A DNA stretch of 64,000 nucleotides from Sphingomonas glacialis (GTDB lineage: Bacteria; Pseudomonadota; Alphaproteobacteria; Sphingomonadales; Sphingomonadaceae), in the NCBI RefSeq assembly GCF_014653575.1, contig NZ_BNAQ01000004.1, positions 186,001 to 250,000 of the forward strand. The letters run 5' to 3'. Position 1 is the stretch's first letter, and every line of letters begins with the position of its first letter. The translations under genes were made by a program, and so were the position numbers. The notes beneath the pieces were generated by a model. That model was given only the letters and a program-made list of their open reading frames with translations. It did no database searches and had not been told where the DNA came from. This document shows, one piece after another, positions 40,873 to 50,385 of the stretch.

Positions 40873-41352
40873 TCAAGCCTTGTCGTCACGATCGGCGGCG
40901 AGCCCGGCCTGCAACAGGCGGACGAGCACGAAACCGACCGCCGCTGCGGTGCCGATCGCAACCGCCGGGCTCTTCTGGACGAAGTCACGCGCGTCCTCGA
41001 TCAGATCGTCGAGCTGCTTGGCCTTGAGGCCTTCGGAGAAGTCCGAGACCTTGGTCGCGGCGGTACGGGCATAGGCGCCGTATTGCTCGCCGAGCTTTTC
41101 GTCGACCGTGCCCGCAGCATCGTTGATCATCTTGACGACTTCATCGAGTGCACCGCCAGCGCGGGCCTTGGCGTCCTCGGCATAGCTCTTCGCGCGATCG
41201 ACGGCTTCCTTGCCGATCTTGCTCGCGCTGTCCTTCAACAGCTGCGACGCAGTCGAGGTCGCCTTGACGGCCTCGTCGGTCGCGGTCTTCGCGGCGTCCT
41301 TGGCTGCGTCGAGATGGTCGTGTGCAGTGGTGGAATCGGAGGTGGTAGCCAT
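40873..41352 (-). CDS. YqjD/ElaB-like membrane-anchored protein (DUF883-like)
   Basis: A 159-residue protein made of a long amphipathic helix (Ala, Lys, Asp, Glu-rich) and one C-terminal membrane segment (VAIGTAAAVGFVLVRLLQAG) followed by a charged tail. This matches YqjD/ElaB proteins, which anchor ribosomes to the inner membrane in stationary phase in E. coli. The ATG at 41352 is chosen. The frame is open 24 codons earlier but covers the candidate promoter. It is the first gene of the operon and diverges from eno. Confidence 0.75.
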   Translation of the reverse strand: MATTSDSTTAHDHLDAAKDAAKTATDEAVKATSTASQLLKDSASKIGKEAVDRAKSYAEDAKARAGGALDEVVKMINDAAGTVDEKLGEQYGAYARTAATKVSDFSEGLKAKQLDDLIEDARDFVQKSPAVAIGTAAAVGFVLVRLLQAGLAADRDDKA

Positions 41353-41387
41353 GACAAGCGCCCTTCGTTGGAATATCGAAACAAGAT

Positions 41388-41413
41388 AACCGGTCAGCGT
41401 ATCCGCCGGTTCC
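41388..41413 (-). promoter_or_regulatory. Candidate EcfG (general stress) promoter
   Basis: On the minus strand GGAAC is followed after 17 bases by GGTT. The alphaproteobacterial general-stress sigma factor EcfG recognises GGAAC-N16/17-CGTT, so one base differs. It lies 36 bases upstream of the first gene of an operon of YqjD-, YqjE- and DUF3618-like proteins, which are stress-linked in other bacteria. Confidence 0.5.
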
Positions 41414-41488
41414 ATCAGATCCACGCGAATTGCCGCGGCGCGTGATAGCCGGTAGAGGCACGCGCGAACCGCTCGTCCATATCGTTAG

Positions 41489-42778
<1,290 letters not shown>

Positions 42779-42832
42779 CATGAGGTAAATACGGGCTTGA
42801 TCCACGAGTCGCGATGAGTCAGAGTCGCGACC

Positions 42833-43150
42833 GTGGTCAAGAAACGTTCAACCCTCCGCCCGATGCTGCGCCGCGCGATTGCGCCGGCGGCTTTGCTGAT
42901 CGTCGGTATCTTCTTCGGGGGGTATGCGATCTTCGGGCCGAACGGCGCGCTGGCCTATGGCGATATCGAGCGGCAGTTGGCGGTCAAGCAGCGCGAACTC
43001 GCGATGCTCGACCGCAATCGCACCGAATTGAAGAACCGCGTCGAGCTGCTCGATCCGCGGCATGCCGATCCCGATCTGGTTGATGAGCTTGCGCGCAAGG
43101 ATCTTGGCGTGGCGCATCAGGACGAAGTGATCGTCCCGCTCGACAAGTAG
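42833..43150 (+). CDS. ftsB: Septum formation initiator family protein (FtsB/DivIC)
   Basis: A 105-residue bitopic division protein. A short basic cytoplasmic part is followed by one membrane helix (about residues 18-36), then a coiled coil (LAVKQRELAMLDRNRTELKN spread over two heptads) and a C-terminal segment with DELARKDLGV. In E. coli FtsB joins FtsL and FtsQ in the divisome. The GTG at 42833 starts the frame. An ATG ten codons on is possible but would shorten the basic segment before the membrane helix. Confidence 0.88.
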   Translation: MVKKRSTLRPMLRRAIAPAALLIVGIFFGGYAIFGPNGALAYGDIERQLAVKQRELAMLDRNRTELKNRVELLDPRHADPDLVDELARKDLGVAHQDEVIVPLDK

Positions 43151-43159
43151 CGCTGCCCT

Positions 43160-43190
43160 AAAGCCCCTCCCCGAAAGGGAAGGGGCTTTC
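43160..43190 (+). terminator. Terminator after ftsB
   Basis: AAGCCCCTCCCC and GGGAAGGGGCTTT form a stem with a GAAA loop and one bulged base, ten bases after the ftsB stop. It is followed by a weak TTTCGTT tail. It also lies 15 bases after the stop of the convergent hydrolase gene, so it may act for both. Confidence 0.6.
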
Positions 43191-43205
43191 GTTCGCCGCA
43201 GCCGC

Positions 43206-44030
43206 TTATTTCCCCAAGAACGTCAGCAGGTCGTTGGTGAAGCGATCGCTCTCGGTGATCGTCAGGCCGTGCGGCGCGCCGTCATATTCGACCAACTGCG
43301 AGCCCGAAATCCCCTTGGCTGCCTGACGCCCGGTCGCATCGATCGGGACGGTCTGGTCGCTCGTGCCGTGGACGATCAGCGTCGGGACGCGGAACGCCGG
43401 CAGATCGCCACGGAAGTCGGTGTGGCCGAACGACTGCGCGCAGGCGAGGATCGGCTTGAGCCCGGCAAGGTTGGTCTGGCCCCACGCCCAGTCCACGGTC
43501 TCGCTGCTCACCGGCGACGAGATGAAGCCCATGCCGAGGAACTGCTTGAGGAAAGTCTGGAAGAAGCCGTAGCGATCCTTCTTGATGCCTTCGCCGATGC
43601 TGGCGAGCTGGTCCTCGGGAACGCCGTGCGGGTTATCTTCGGTCTTGAGCATGTACGGCACGACCGAGGCGATCAGGCCCGCAGCGACGACGCCCTTGCC
43701 CTCGTGGCGCGTCATGTAGCGGGCGACTTCGCCGCCGCCCATCGAGAAGCCGACGAGCGTCGCATCCTCGGTCGCGCCGGTCTGCTCGAGCACTTCGGCG
43801 AGATCGTCGGTCAACGTGTCGTAATCATAGCCGGTCCACGGCTGGCTCGACCGCCCGAAGCCGCGGCGGTCATAGGCGATCGCGCGGAAACCGGCGTCCG
43901 CGAGCGCCATCGCCTGTGCGTCCCAGCTGTCCGAGCTAAGCGGCCAGCCGTGGATCAGGACGACCGGGCGGCCGCTGCCCCAATCCTTGACGTAGAGATC
44001 GGTACCATCGCGAGTCTTGATATACGGCAT
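43206..44030 (-). CDS. Alpha/beta hydrolase, non-haem haloperoxidase type
   Basis: A 274-residue serine hydrolase of the cofactor-free chloroperoxidase/perhydrolase group. Visible features are the oxyanion segment LIHGWPLSSDSW, DRRGFGRSS, nucleophile Ser96 in GFSMGGGE, the acid in VHGTSDQTVP and the histidine in GAPHGLT. No signal peptide. The natural substrate cannot be told, since this group includes esterases and lactonases. ATG 44030 has AAGGAG upstream and fits the family N-terminus. The open frame upstream is not similar to it. Confidence 0.9.
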   Translation of the reverse strand: MPYIKTRDGTDLYVKDWGSGRPVVLIHGWPLSSDSWDAQAMALADAGFRAIAYDRRGFGRSSQPWTGYDYDTLTDDLAEVLEQTGATEDATLVGFSMGGGEVARYMTRHEGKGVVAAGLIASVVPYMLKTEDNPHGVPEDQLASIGEGIKKDRYGFFQTFLKQFLGMGFISSPVSSETVDWAWGQTNLAGLKPILACAQSFGHTDFRGDLPAFRVPTLIVHGTSDQTVPIDATGRQAAKGISGSQLVEYDGAPHGLTITESDRFTNDLLTFLGK

Positions 44031-44149
44031 CGGGGCGCTCCTTGAGATGTCGCTAGGCTCAACGATGGCAGACGCTCGGCGTTCCGCAGGGGTGGCGCGA
44101 TCGGCCACAAGCTGCCAGCTTCGCGCGACCAACGAATCAAAGGATGGGT

Positions 44150-45886
44150 ATGCGCAAGGGTTTGCTGGCGGGGATTGCGGGTCTGGCGTTGATGTCGTGT
44201 TCGGCGCAGTCGGCCGAGCCACGGGGCACGATGGCGCCGCTCGCCGCATTGCCGACGACCGACTGGAAGAGCTTCCGCGACACCTTCATCGAGGATTGGT
44301 TCAAGATCTCGCCCGCCGATGCGGTCTATCAGGGACGGCATGATTTCGACGGGGGCTTGGGCGACTGGACGCCGGGCGGGCTCAAGCGGCAGGGCGATTT
44401 CTTCCGCGAGGCGATCGCCAAGGCCAAGGCGTTCGACGCGACCAAGCTGACCAAGGACGAGGCGTTCGAGCGCGACTATCTGGTGGTGGTCGCCTCGGGC
44501 AAACTGTTCTGGCTCGAGGATGCCGATTTCCCGCACAAGAACCCGGCCTGGTACGTAAATGCCGGTCTCGACCCCAACGTCTATATCGCGCGCCATTACA
44601 CCGATGCGCCGACGCGGATGCGCGCGATGGTCACCTTCCTGCGCAAGATCCCCGACGCGACCGCGCAGATCAAGGCCAACCTCAAGACGCCGATGCCGCT
44701 GAGCTACGTCAATTTCGGCGTCGCGGCGTTCAACGGTTTCGGCGATTACTACACCGGCGATGCGAAGAAGGCCTTCGCCGAGGTGAAGAGCCCGGCGCTG
44801 CAGGAGGAGTTCGACAAGGCCGCCGCCGCCGCGTCGAAGGCGATGCACGATCTCGGCGCGTGGGTGGAGAGCCAGCGCGGCACCGCGACGCAGGACTTCG
44901 CGCTCGGGCCCGATCGCTTTTCGCGGATGGTCAAGCTGACCGAAGGCGTCGACGTGCCGCTCGCCACGCTCGAGGCGGCGGGCAAGGCCGATCTGCTCCG
45001 CAACCAGAAGGCGCTCGCCGAGGCGTGTGCGACCTACGCTCCCGGCGCGACGATCCCGGCGTGCATGGCGAAGATGAACGCCAACAAGCCCGCCAATAAC
45101 GACCCCGTCGCAGAAGCGCGCAAGCAGATCCCCGAACTGCGCGCGTTCGTCACCGCCAACCAGATCGTGACGATCCCCGACCAGGAACAGGCATTGGTCG
45201 AGGAGAGCCCGCCGTATAACCGCCAGAACAGCGCGTATATCGATCCGCCTGGGCCGTTCGAGAAGGGCATTCCCTCGGTCTATTACATCTCTCCGCCAGA
45301 CCCGGCGTGGAGCAAGGCCGAGCAGGACGGGTTCATCCCCGGCAAGATGGATCTGCTGTTCACCACGGTGCACGAAGTGATGCCGGGGCATTTCCTGCAG
45401 TTCCGCCATGCCAACGCCTCGCCGTCAATCTTCGGGCGGTTGTTCGTCGGTTATGCCTTTGCCGAGGGCTGGGCGCATTATTCCGAGGAAATGATGTGGG
45501 AGGCCGGGCTCCATAAGGGGGATGCGGAAACGCATATCGGCCAGCTGTCGAACGCGCTGCTGCGCAATTGCCGCTATCTCTCGTCGATCGGGATGCACAC
45601 CGGAACGATGACGCAAGCCGACTCGCTGAAAATGTTCCAGGAGCAATGCTATCAGGACGCGGGCAACGCGCGGCAGCAATCGGCCCGCGGGACGTATGAT
45701 CCGGCCTATCTCAACTACACGATGGGCAAGCTGATGATCCGCAAGCTGCGCGCCGACTGGACCGCTCAGCATGGCGGCCGCGCGAGCTGGAAGGCGTTCC
45801 ACGACCAGTTCCTGCGCTATGGTGGTCCGCCGATCCCCTTGGTGCGCCAGGCGATGCTTGGGGGCGACGGGAAGGCGGTGTTCTGA
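44150..45886 (+). CDS. DUF885 family zinc-peptidase-like lipoprotein
   Basis: An exported protein of 578 residues. The signal peptide ends in LALMSC, a lipobox, so it is probably lipid-anchored. The DUF885 domain contains the gluzincin-like motif HEVMPGH, followed about 70 residues later by a second acidic ligand region (AFAEGWAHYSEEMM). The family includes carboxypeptidase-like and oligopeptidase-like enzymes, but its activity is poorly defined. The ATG at 44150 has AAAGGA five bases upstream. An in-frame ATG at 44144 is the alternative. It diverges from the hydrolase gene. Confidence 0.9.
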   Translation: MRKGLLAGIAGLALMSCSAQSAEPRGTMAPLAALPTTDWKSFRDTFIEDWFKISPADAVYQGRHDFDGGLGDWTPGGLKRQGDFFREAIAKAKAFDATKLTKDEAFERDYLVVVASGKLFWLEDADFPHKNPAWYVNAGLDPNVYIARHYTDAPTRMRAMVTFLRKIPDATAQIKANLKTPMPLSYVNFGVAAFNGFGDYYTGDAKKAFAEVKSPALQEEFDKAAAAASKAMHDLGAWVESQRGTATQDFALGPDRFSRMVKLTEGVDVPLATLEAAGKADLLRNQKALAEACATYAPGATIPACMAKMNANKPANNDPVAEARKQIPELRAFVTANQIVTIPDQEQALVEESPPYNRQNSAYIDPPGPFEKGIPSVYYISPPDPAWSKAEQDGFIPGKMDLLFTTVHEVMPGHFLQFRHANASPSIFGRLFVGYAFAEGWAHYSEEMMWEAGLHKGDAETHIGQLSNALLRNCRYLSSIGMHTGTMTQADSLKMFQEQCYQDAGNARQQSARGTYDPAYLNYTMGKLMIRKLRADWTAQHGGRASWKAFHDQFLRYGGPPIPLVRQAMLGGDGKAVF

Positions 45887-45895
45887 TCTCTGCGG

Positions 45896-45993
45896 TCCCC
45901 GGCGAAGGCCGGGGCCCAGTTGCGATGGCCGTCCTCGATGGAGAGGCGCCCGCCATTGCCACCTTCGTTACTGGGCCCCGGCCTTCGCCGGGC
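45896..45993. repeat. Paired palindromic repeat, CCCCGGCGAAGGCCGGGGCCCAGT type
   Basis: Inverted arms at 45897-45920 and 45970-45992. They share the CCCCGGCGAAGGCCGGGGCC core and the CCCAGT flank with the perfect pair at 20649-20754. It fills the gap between the convergent DUF885 and MFS genes. Confidence 0.9.
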
Positions 45994-46005
45994 TGCGGTC
46001 ACGGT

Positions 46006-47400
46006 TCAGCGCGCCTGCTTGAGCGTCGGCACTTCGTCGGCAACTTCGGCCGCCTGCGGATTGCGGATCGACGGGCGCAGTCGCGCGACGCTGCACAGCC
46101 CGGCGATCAGCGCCAGTGCGACCGACACCAAGGGCGGCACGAACCCTTCGCCGACGCCCAGCGCGAGCAGCAGCGCGACGACGGTCGCCCCCGTCGTCTG
46201 CCCGGCAAGCCGCACCGTCGACACCAGGCCGCCTGCCGCCGCGGCGCGCTCGCGCGGGGCCGAGCCGACCACCAGCCGCGCATTGGGCGGCAGGAACAGC
46301 CCGAACCCCGATCCGCACAGCGCCATCCGCCACGCCACGTCGAAATAGCTCGGATCGGCGGGCAGAGCCGCGAGCAACAGCAGCGCGCAGATCGACACCA
46401 CCATCCCGATCCCGCCGAGGATCCCCGCCGGGATGCGGTCCGACAGAAACCCCGACAGTGGCGCGACGACCATGTTGGTCAGCGGCCACGGCGCGATCGC
46501 CGCCCCGATCGCCGCTGCACTAAACCCCAGCGCATGCAGCCGGAACGGCGTCGAGATCAGCAGCGTCATCGACGCGGTGAAGGCCGTGAACCCGCCGATC
46601 GCCGACAAGGCCAGCACCGGCCGCGCGAGCAGGTCGATCGGCAGGATCGGGTCGGTCTCGCCTTTCTCGCGCCGCACGAAAAAATATCCGATCACGATGC
46701 CGAGCAGGACGATCGCGCCCGATACCACCGGGCTGTCGCCATGCACCATCGTCTCGAGCCCGCCGATGATCAGCCCGAACATCGCCGCGCACATCACCGC
46801 GCCGATGACGTCGAAGGTCGTCGCGCGGGGCTTGGGGGCGGGGATCGCGCTGCCGAGCGCGAGGCTGGCGATCGCGAACGGGATCGCGCTGGCGAACACC
46901 CACGGCCACGGCGCGACCGATAGCACCAGTCCGCCGATCGTCGGCGCAGCGGCCGCCGAGCTCGTTACGACGACCGAGTTGATCCCGAGCCCGCGGCCGA
47001 GTTGATTGGCGGGGTAGATTTGCCGGATCAGCGCCGAGGCGACGCTCAGCACGCCCGCCGCGCCGATCGCCTGGACGGCGCGGACGAGCAGCAGGAACGG
47101 CAGGCTCTTGGCAAAGAAGCACAGCAAGGTCGCGACGGTGAAGACCAACTGCCCGCCCTGATAGATGCGCTTGAGTCCGACGCGCTCGCCCAGACCGGCA
47201 AAGGGCAGCATCAGCACCACCAGCATGACCTGGTAGATCGTGACGACCGCGACGACCGAGCTTTGGTCGACATGCAGGTCGCGCGCGATCGTCGGCAGCG
47301 CAACGTTGGCGACGCCGCCATCGATGATGACCAGCGCCGAACCGAACGACATCGCGGCGATCGCCAGATAACGGCGGGGGAGGGGGAGTCCGTCGGTCAC
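46006..47400 (-). CDS. MFS transporter, DHA2 (14-helix) family
   Basis: Inner-membrane exporter of 464 residues with about 14 hydrophobic segments. It has the DHA2 patterns IIDGGVANVALPTIARDL in helix 1 and the loop AGLGERVGLKRIYQGG. Members export drugs, dyes or metabolites by proton antiport. The substrate is not predictable. The GTG at 47400 gives the usual short N-terminus. The open frame upstream is basic and unlike transporters. It diverges from the gene at 47589 and no regulator or adaptor gene (EmrA-type) is beside it. Confidence 0.9.
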   Translation of the reverse strand: MTDGLPLPRRYLAIAAMSFGSALVIIDGGVANVALPTIARDLHVDQSSVVAVVTIYQVMLVVLMLPFAGLGERVGLKRIYQGGQLVFTVATLLCFFAKSLPFLLLVRAVQAIGAAGVLSVASALIRQIYPANQLGRGLGINSVVVTSSAAAAPTIGGLVLSVAPWPWVFASAIPFAIASLALGSAIPAPKPRATTFDVIGAVMCAAMFGLIIGGLETMVHGDSPVVSGAIVLLGIVIGYFFVRREKGETDPILPIDLLARPVLALSAIGGFTAFTASMTLLISTPFRLHALGFSAAAIGAAIAPWPLTNMVVAPLSGFLSDRIPAGILGGIGMVVSICALLLLAALPADPSYFDVAWRMALCGSGFGLFLPPNARLVVGSAPRERAAAAGGLVSTVRLAGQTTGATVVALLLALGVGEGFVPPLVSVALALIAGLCSVARLRPSIRNPQAAEVADEVPTLKQAR

Positions 47401-47588
47401 GATGCTTTGCCTAACGTTTGGCGGCCGGGGGAAGCAAGGCGAACCGATCCGCGACGACGCGGTTCCTTCGTCCGCGCGTCGGATCGAGCATGGCGGCGGA
47501 AACTTTCGGTTTCGCGATCGTTGCTTGTTGCAGCGCACCATTTTTGGTACAGCGTTGTCACACGTTCCTTCAATCAGGCGAGTTTGCC

Positions 47589-47897
47589 ATGTCTAACGGT
47601 CCCGTCCCAACCGTATTCGAAGCGATCGTCCGCAAGCGCTGCCTGCGTGCAACGTACAACCGCACCGATATCATGCTGGCGCCGCACATCATCTATACGC
47701 GGCATGACGATCTGTTCGTCGACGGTGTCGTGCTCGAGCGGGACGGCAGGCCGCCCAAGGAACTCAAGCTTGGCACGTTCAAGCTCGCCGGCCTCAACGG
47801 GGTCGGCCTGACCGAGCGCAATTTCGACGCCAACCCGCTCTTTGCGGCGAATGATCCGAAATATAGTGACGCCGCGCTGATGGCAGTCGAAGCCTAA
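47589..47897 (+). CDS. Small WYL-like domain protein
   Basis: A 102-residue protein. Its layout (VFEAIVRKRCLRATYNRTDIMLAPHI, then HDDLFVDGVVLERDG and TFKLAGLNGVGLTERNF) resembles a single WYL domain, a ligand-sensing beta-barrel found in regulators. There is no DNA-binding domain. Such stand-alone WYL-like proteins occur in sphingomonads with unknown roles. It ends in a four-base overlap with the end of the convergent PAP2 gene. Upstream is the divergent MFS gene. Confidence 0.55.
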   Translation: MSNGPVPTVFEAIVRKRCLRATYNRTDIMLAPHIIYTRHDDLFVDGVVLERDGRPPKELKLGTFKLAGLNGVGLTERNFDANPLFAANDPKYSDAALMAVEA

Positions 47898-48868
47898 GCG
47901 CGAGCCCGCGCCGCCATCGTGCGGCGCAGCACGCCGACCGCCACCAGCGCGGTGACCGCGACCGCCGCACCGGCGATCATGTCGGCGAGATAGTGGGTTC
48001 CCTCGATCGGCGTCGACAGCAGCATCGCGCCGTTCAGCACGACGACGGTCCAGCGCAACCGCGCGATCCGCCATCCTGCCGCCATGTAGAGGACCGCGCT
48101 GACGGTGTGGAAGCTCGGCGCCGAAACCAATCCGCGAAGAGCACCGAGATCGACCTCGCGCAGCATGTGGGTGCGCAGCGCCGGCAGCAGGTCGGCCTCG
48201 TACAACCCGCTCTCGGGCAGATACGGCACGGGGCCGTGCCACAGCGTCGCCAGCGGCCCGAACGCCGGGATATAGCGAAACAATACCAGCGAGATCACCG
48301 CGGCGAGCCAGAAGGTGACGAGGAAGCGGCGCGCCGCGGCGCGATTGCCGCTCACCGCATAATGGCCGAGGATCAGCGCGGGCGTGACGAAGATGCTTTG
48401 ATACGCCGCCGTGCCGAGGATCTGCAGCGAGCGGTGCGAAGCGACCAGCTCGTACAAAGCCAGCCAATCAAAATGGAGCGCCTGGTCGATGCGCTGCAGC
48501 ACCGCGTCGACCGAGCCGTGCGTGTCGGCGGAAAGCGGATAGGTCGCGACCGCGCCGAGCAGGCCGACCCCCATGAACAGTCCGACCGACTCGGCGAGGT
48601 CGCGCCCGATACGGTGCGCGGTGGTGGCTGGATTGCGCGTGAGGAAGCGGATCGCGGCGAGCGTCGCGAAGGCAAGACCGAACAGCAGCGTGCTCGGTGC
48701 CCATGGGTCGATCACCATCGCATCGTCGTAGAGCAAGGCGGCAACGCACAGCACGCTCAGCACAAAGCCCAGCGCGATCCAGCGACCCGGAATCAAACCG
48801 GGCTGGCGGACCGCATCGAGCCGGAGCGGTGCGGCGATTGCAAAGGGAGAAGTGGTTGGGATCGACAC
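47894..48868 (-). CDS. PAP2-superfamily membrane phosphatase
   Basis: Integral membrane protein of 324 residues with about eight hydrophobic segments. The C-terminal PAP2 motifs are APSFHTVSA (with the catalytic histidine) and GTHYLADMIAGA. The layout resembles the Aur1/Ipt1-like inositolphosphotransferase group, which modifies sphingolipids or phospholipids. Sphingomonads make sphingolipids, so a lipid head-group role is plausible but unproven. The start is a GTG at 48868. A Pho-box-like element is about 95 bases upstream. Confidence 0.88.
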   Translation of the reverse strand: MSIPTTSPFAIAAPLRLDAVRQPGLIPGRWIALGFVLSVLCVAALLYDDAMVIDPWAPSTLLFGLAFATLAAIRFLTRNPATTAHRIGRDLAESVGLFMGVGLLGAVATYPLSADTHGSVDAVLQRIDQALHFDWLALYELVASHRSLQILGTAAYQSIFVTPALILGHYAVSGNRAAARRFLVTFWLAAVISLVLFRYIPAFGPLATLWHGPVPYLPESGLYEADLLPALRTHMLREVDLGALRGLVSAPSFHTVSAVLYMAAGWRIARLRWTVVVLNGAMLLSTPIEGTHYLADMIAGAAVAVTALVAVGVLRRTMAARARA

Positions 48869-48961
48869 GGGAGACGCCTGCTTGCGAAGACGATTTTCCC
48901 GATCGTCGCCTGATGGATGGCCCTACGAAAGGGCCGATACCCACCATGGCGTGAAGACTAT

Positions 48962-48979
48962 GTGACGTCCAGATGACAT
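48962..48979 (-). promoter_or_regulatory. Pho-box-like element upstream of the PAP2 gene
   Basis: On the minus strand the sequence is ATGTCAT-CTGG-ACGTCAC. PhoB boxes are two CTGTCAY-like heptamers with four bases between. The first half matches at 6 of 7 positions, the second at 5 of 7. It lies about 95 bases before the PAP2 start. The match is moderate and could be chance. Confidence 0.3.
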
Positions 48980-49002
48980 CCTGTCACGAACGACGGAACG
49001 AG

Positions 49003-49030
49003 CCGGGGGCGCCGCAGACGCGGCACCCCC
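49003..49030 (-). terminator. Hairpin after the basic secreted protein gene
   Basis: CGGGGGCGCCGC and GCGGCACCCCCG pair with one mismatch and a loop of about three bases, ten bases after the stop of the gene at 49040. No clear T-run follows on the minus strand, so termination is an inference from position and stem strength. Confidence 0.45.
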
Positions 49031-49039
49031 GACCCGAGC

Positions 49040-49291
49040 TTAGCGGCAGACCGTCATACGGCGATGATGGCGCCATTCGGTGCGGCAACGACGATGGGTG
49101 TTCCAGCCGTTGTGGCGGCCACGGTCACCGCGCCAGTTGCGGTCGCCACGGTCGCCATGATGGCCGAAGCCGCGGTCGCCGCGCTGTTCGTAGCGGCGGT
49201 CGTCGCGATGGCCCTGCGCCGACGCAGCGGTCGTCGACACGCCGATGCCGGCGATCATGAGCCCGGCGGCGATGAGGTGGGTGATTTTCAT
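49040..49291 (-). CDS. Small secreted His/Arg/Gly-rich protein
   Basis: An 83-residue exported protein. The signal peptide ends near residue 25 (ASAQG). The mature part is strongly basic, with repeats of Gly, Asp, Arg and His (GDRGFGHHGDRGDRNW), and ends in RTEWRHHRRMTVCR with two cysteines. Proteins with the same plan, a signal peptide and a Cys-TEW-RHH ending, are common in sphingomonads, and their role is unknown. Metal or surface binding is possible from composition. An opposite-strand open frame over the same bases is hydrophobic and is judged to be a shadow. Confidence 0.65.
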   Translation of the reverse strand: MKITHLIAAGLMIAGIGVSTTAASAQGHRDDRRYEQRGDRGFGHHGDRGDRNWRGDRGRHNGWNTHRRCRTEWRHHRRMTVCR

Positions 49292-49386
49292 GGAATGTCC
49301 TTTCGGCCCGATGATCGGGCGAGACCAGGACAGTACGCGCCACCGTAGCTATGGTTGCTGAATGCGTCCGTTTGGCTAGGTACAGG

Positions 49387-49737
49387 TTAAAGCGCGATCC
49401 CGAGCCGCGGCGCGAGCGCCAGCATCGCGAAGTACAACGCGATCGTCAGCGCGCAGCCAAGCCCGAGCGCGGGCCAGAAGCCGATCCCGGCGCGCAGCAA
49501 TGCGGGGATGACGAGGAACATCGGCAGCGACGGCAGGATGAACCAGAACGTCGCCTGGACGTGCGCCGCCATGTTGCTGGCATCGGGCTTCTCCCCCCAC
49601 AGCCACAGCATCCCGAGCACCGAGACGAGCGGCAGCGACGCGATCAGCGCCCCGAAACCCGGGTAGCGTTTGGCGAGCGTCGAGGCGAGCGCGATCAGGA
49701 TTCCCGAGATCAGCGCCTTCAGGGTGAGGAACAGCAT
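49387..49737 (-). CDS. DUF3147 small membrane protein
   Basis: A 116-residue protein with four membrane helices (about residues 5-22, 28-46, 62-82 and 88-108). It has the DUF3147 pattern KRYPGFGALIASLPLVSVLGMLWLW in its second helix region. The function is unknown. The ATG at 49737 gives the expected length. It lies between the small secreted gene and the Mla operon on the same strand, with gaps on both sides. Confidence 0.85.
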   Translation of the reverse strand: MLFLTLKALISGILIALASTLAKRYPGFGALIASLPLVSVLGMLWLWGEKPDASNMAAHVQATFWFILPSLPMFLVIPALLRAGIGFWPALGLGCALTIALYFAMLALAPRLGIAL

Positions 49738-49788
49738 TGCGGCGTTATGCGACGCTCGACGGGTTTACGCCAGCGATCGCCGCACGCG

Positions 49789-50385
49789 TTACTTGCCCAC
49801 CCAGTCGGCGATCTCGGCGGCGACTTGATTGGCCGCGGTGTTGAGCGCCTGGCCAACGGGGGCCGCAGCGATCGCCGTCACCGGCACGCGCGCTTCGAAG
49901 CGGCGCTTCTCGACGACCTTGCCGCTCGTGCGGATCAGCGACCCGTCAAAGGTCACGACGGCCTGGTTGGTCGCGGCATCGACGCCGAAATTGCGCAATT
50001 CGCCCGAGAGGACTGCGCCGGGGTCCGAAAAGGACTGTGCGCTGCTGAGCACGATCCGCCCGGTCCGCGCCGGAACGGTGTCGATCAGCAGCCGCACGAA
50101 CATCCGGTTTGGCGGTTCGACCCACTGCGCGTTGGTGACATAGGCGATCGACGTCTCGCTCGCCTGGACGGGCACGCGCGTGCCGGCAATTGCCTGCGCC
50201 GCGCCGGGGACGAGGATCGTGATCGTCGGCGAGGTCGCCGAGGATTGCGTCTGCCCGGCGGGAACGCTCACTGCCGAGGTCAGCGACAGCAGCGAGGGCG
50301 GGGGCTTCGCGCCGAAGCTGATGCAGCCCGCGAGCGGGACGGCGACGAGGAGCGCCAGCAGCGTCTTGGAGCGGATCATGGTCAC
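49789..50385 (-). CDS. PqiC/ABC-type transport auxiliary lipoprotein
   Basis: A 198-residue outer-membrane-type lipoprotein with the lipobox LAGC at about residues 18-21. It has the beta-rich domain of the PqiC/LptE-like 'ABC-type transport auxiliary' family: SIAYVTNAQWVEPPNRMF near residue 80, then LRNFGVDAA. These proteins partner MCE transport systems in carrying lipids across the periplasm. The GTG at 50385 overlaps the mlaD stop. An ATG two codons later is the alternative. It is the last gene of the Mla-type operon. Confidence 0.85.
   Translation of the reverse strand: MTMIRSKTLLALLVAVPLAGCISFGAKPPPSLLSLTSAVSVPAGQTQSSATSPTITILVPGAAQAIAGTRVPVQASETSIAYVTNAQWVEPPNRMFVRLLIDTVPARTGRIVLSSAQSFSDPGAVLSGELRNFGVDAATNQAVVTFDGSLIRTSGKVVEKRRFEARVPVTAIAAAPVGQALNTAANQVAAEIADWVGK

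Noticed and set aside
49064..49348. A hydrophobic 94-residue frame on the plus strand over the basic secreted-protein gene
   Set aside because: The minus-strand product has a proper signal peptide and a composition seen in other sphingomonad proteins. The plus-strand frame is its complement.
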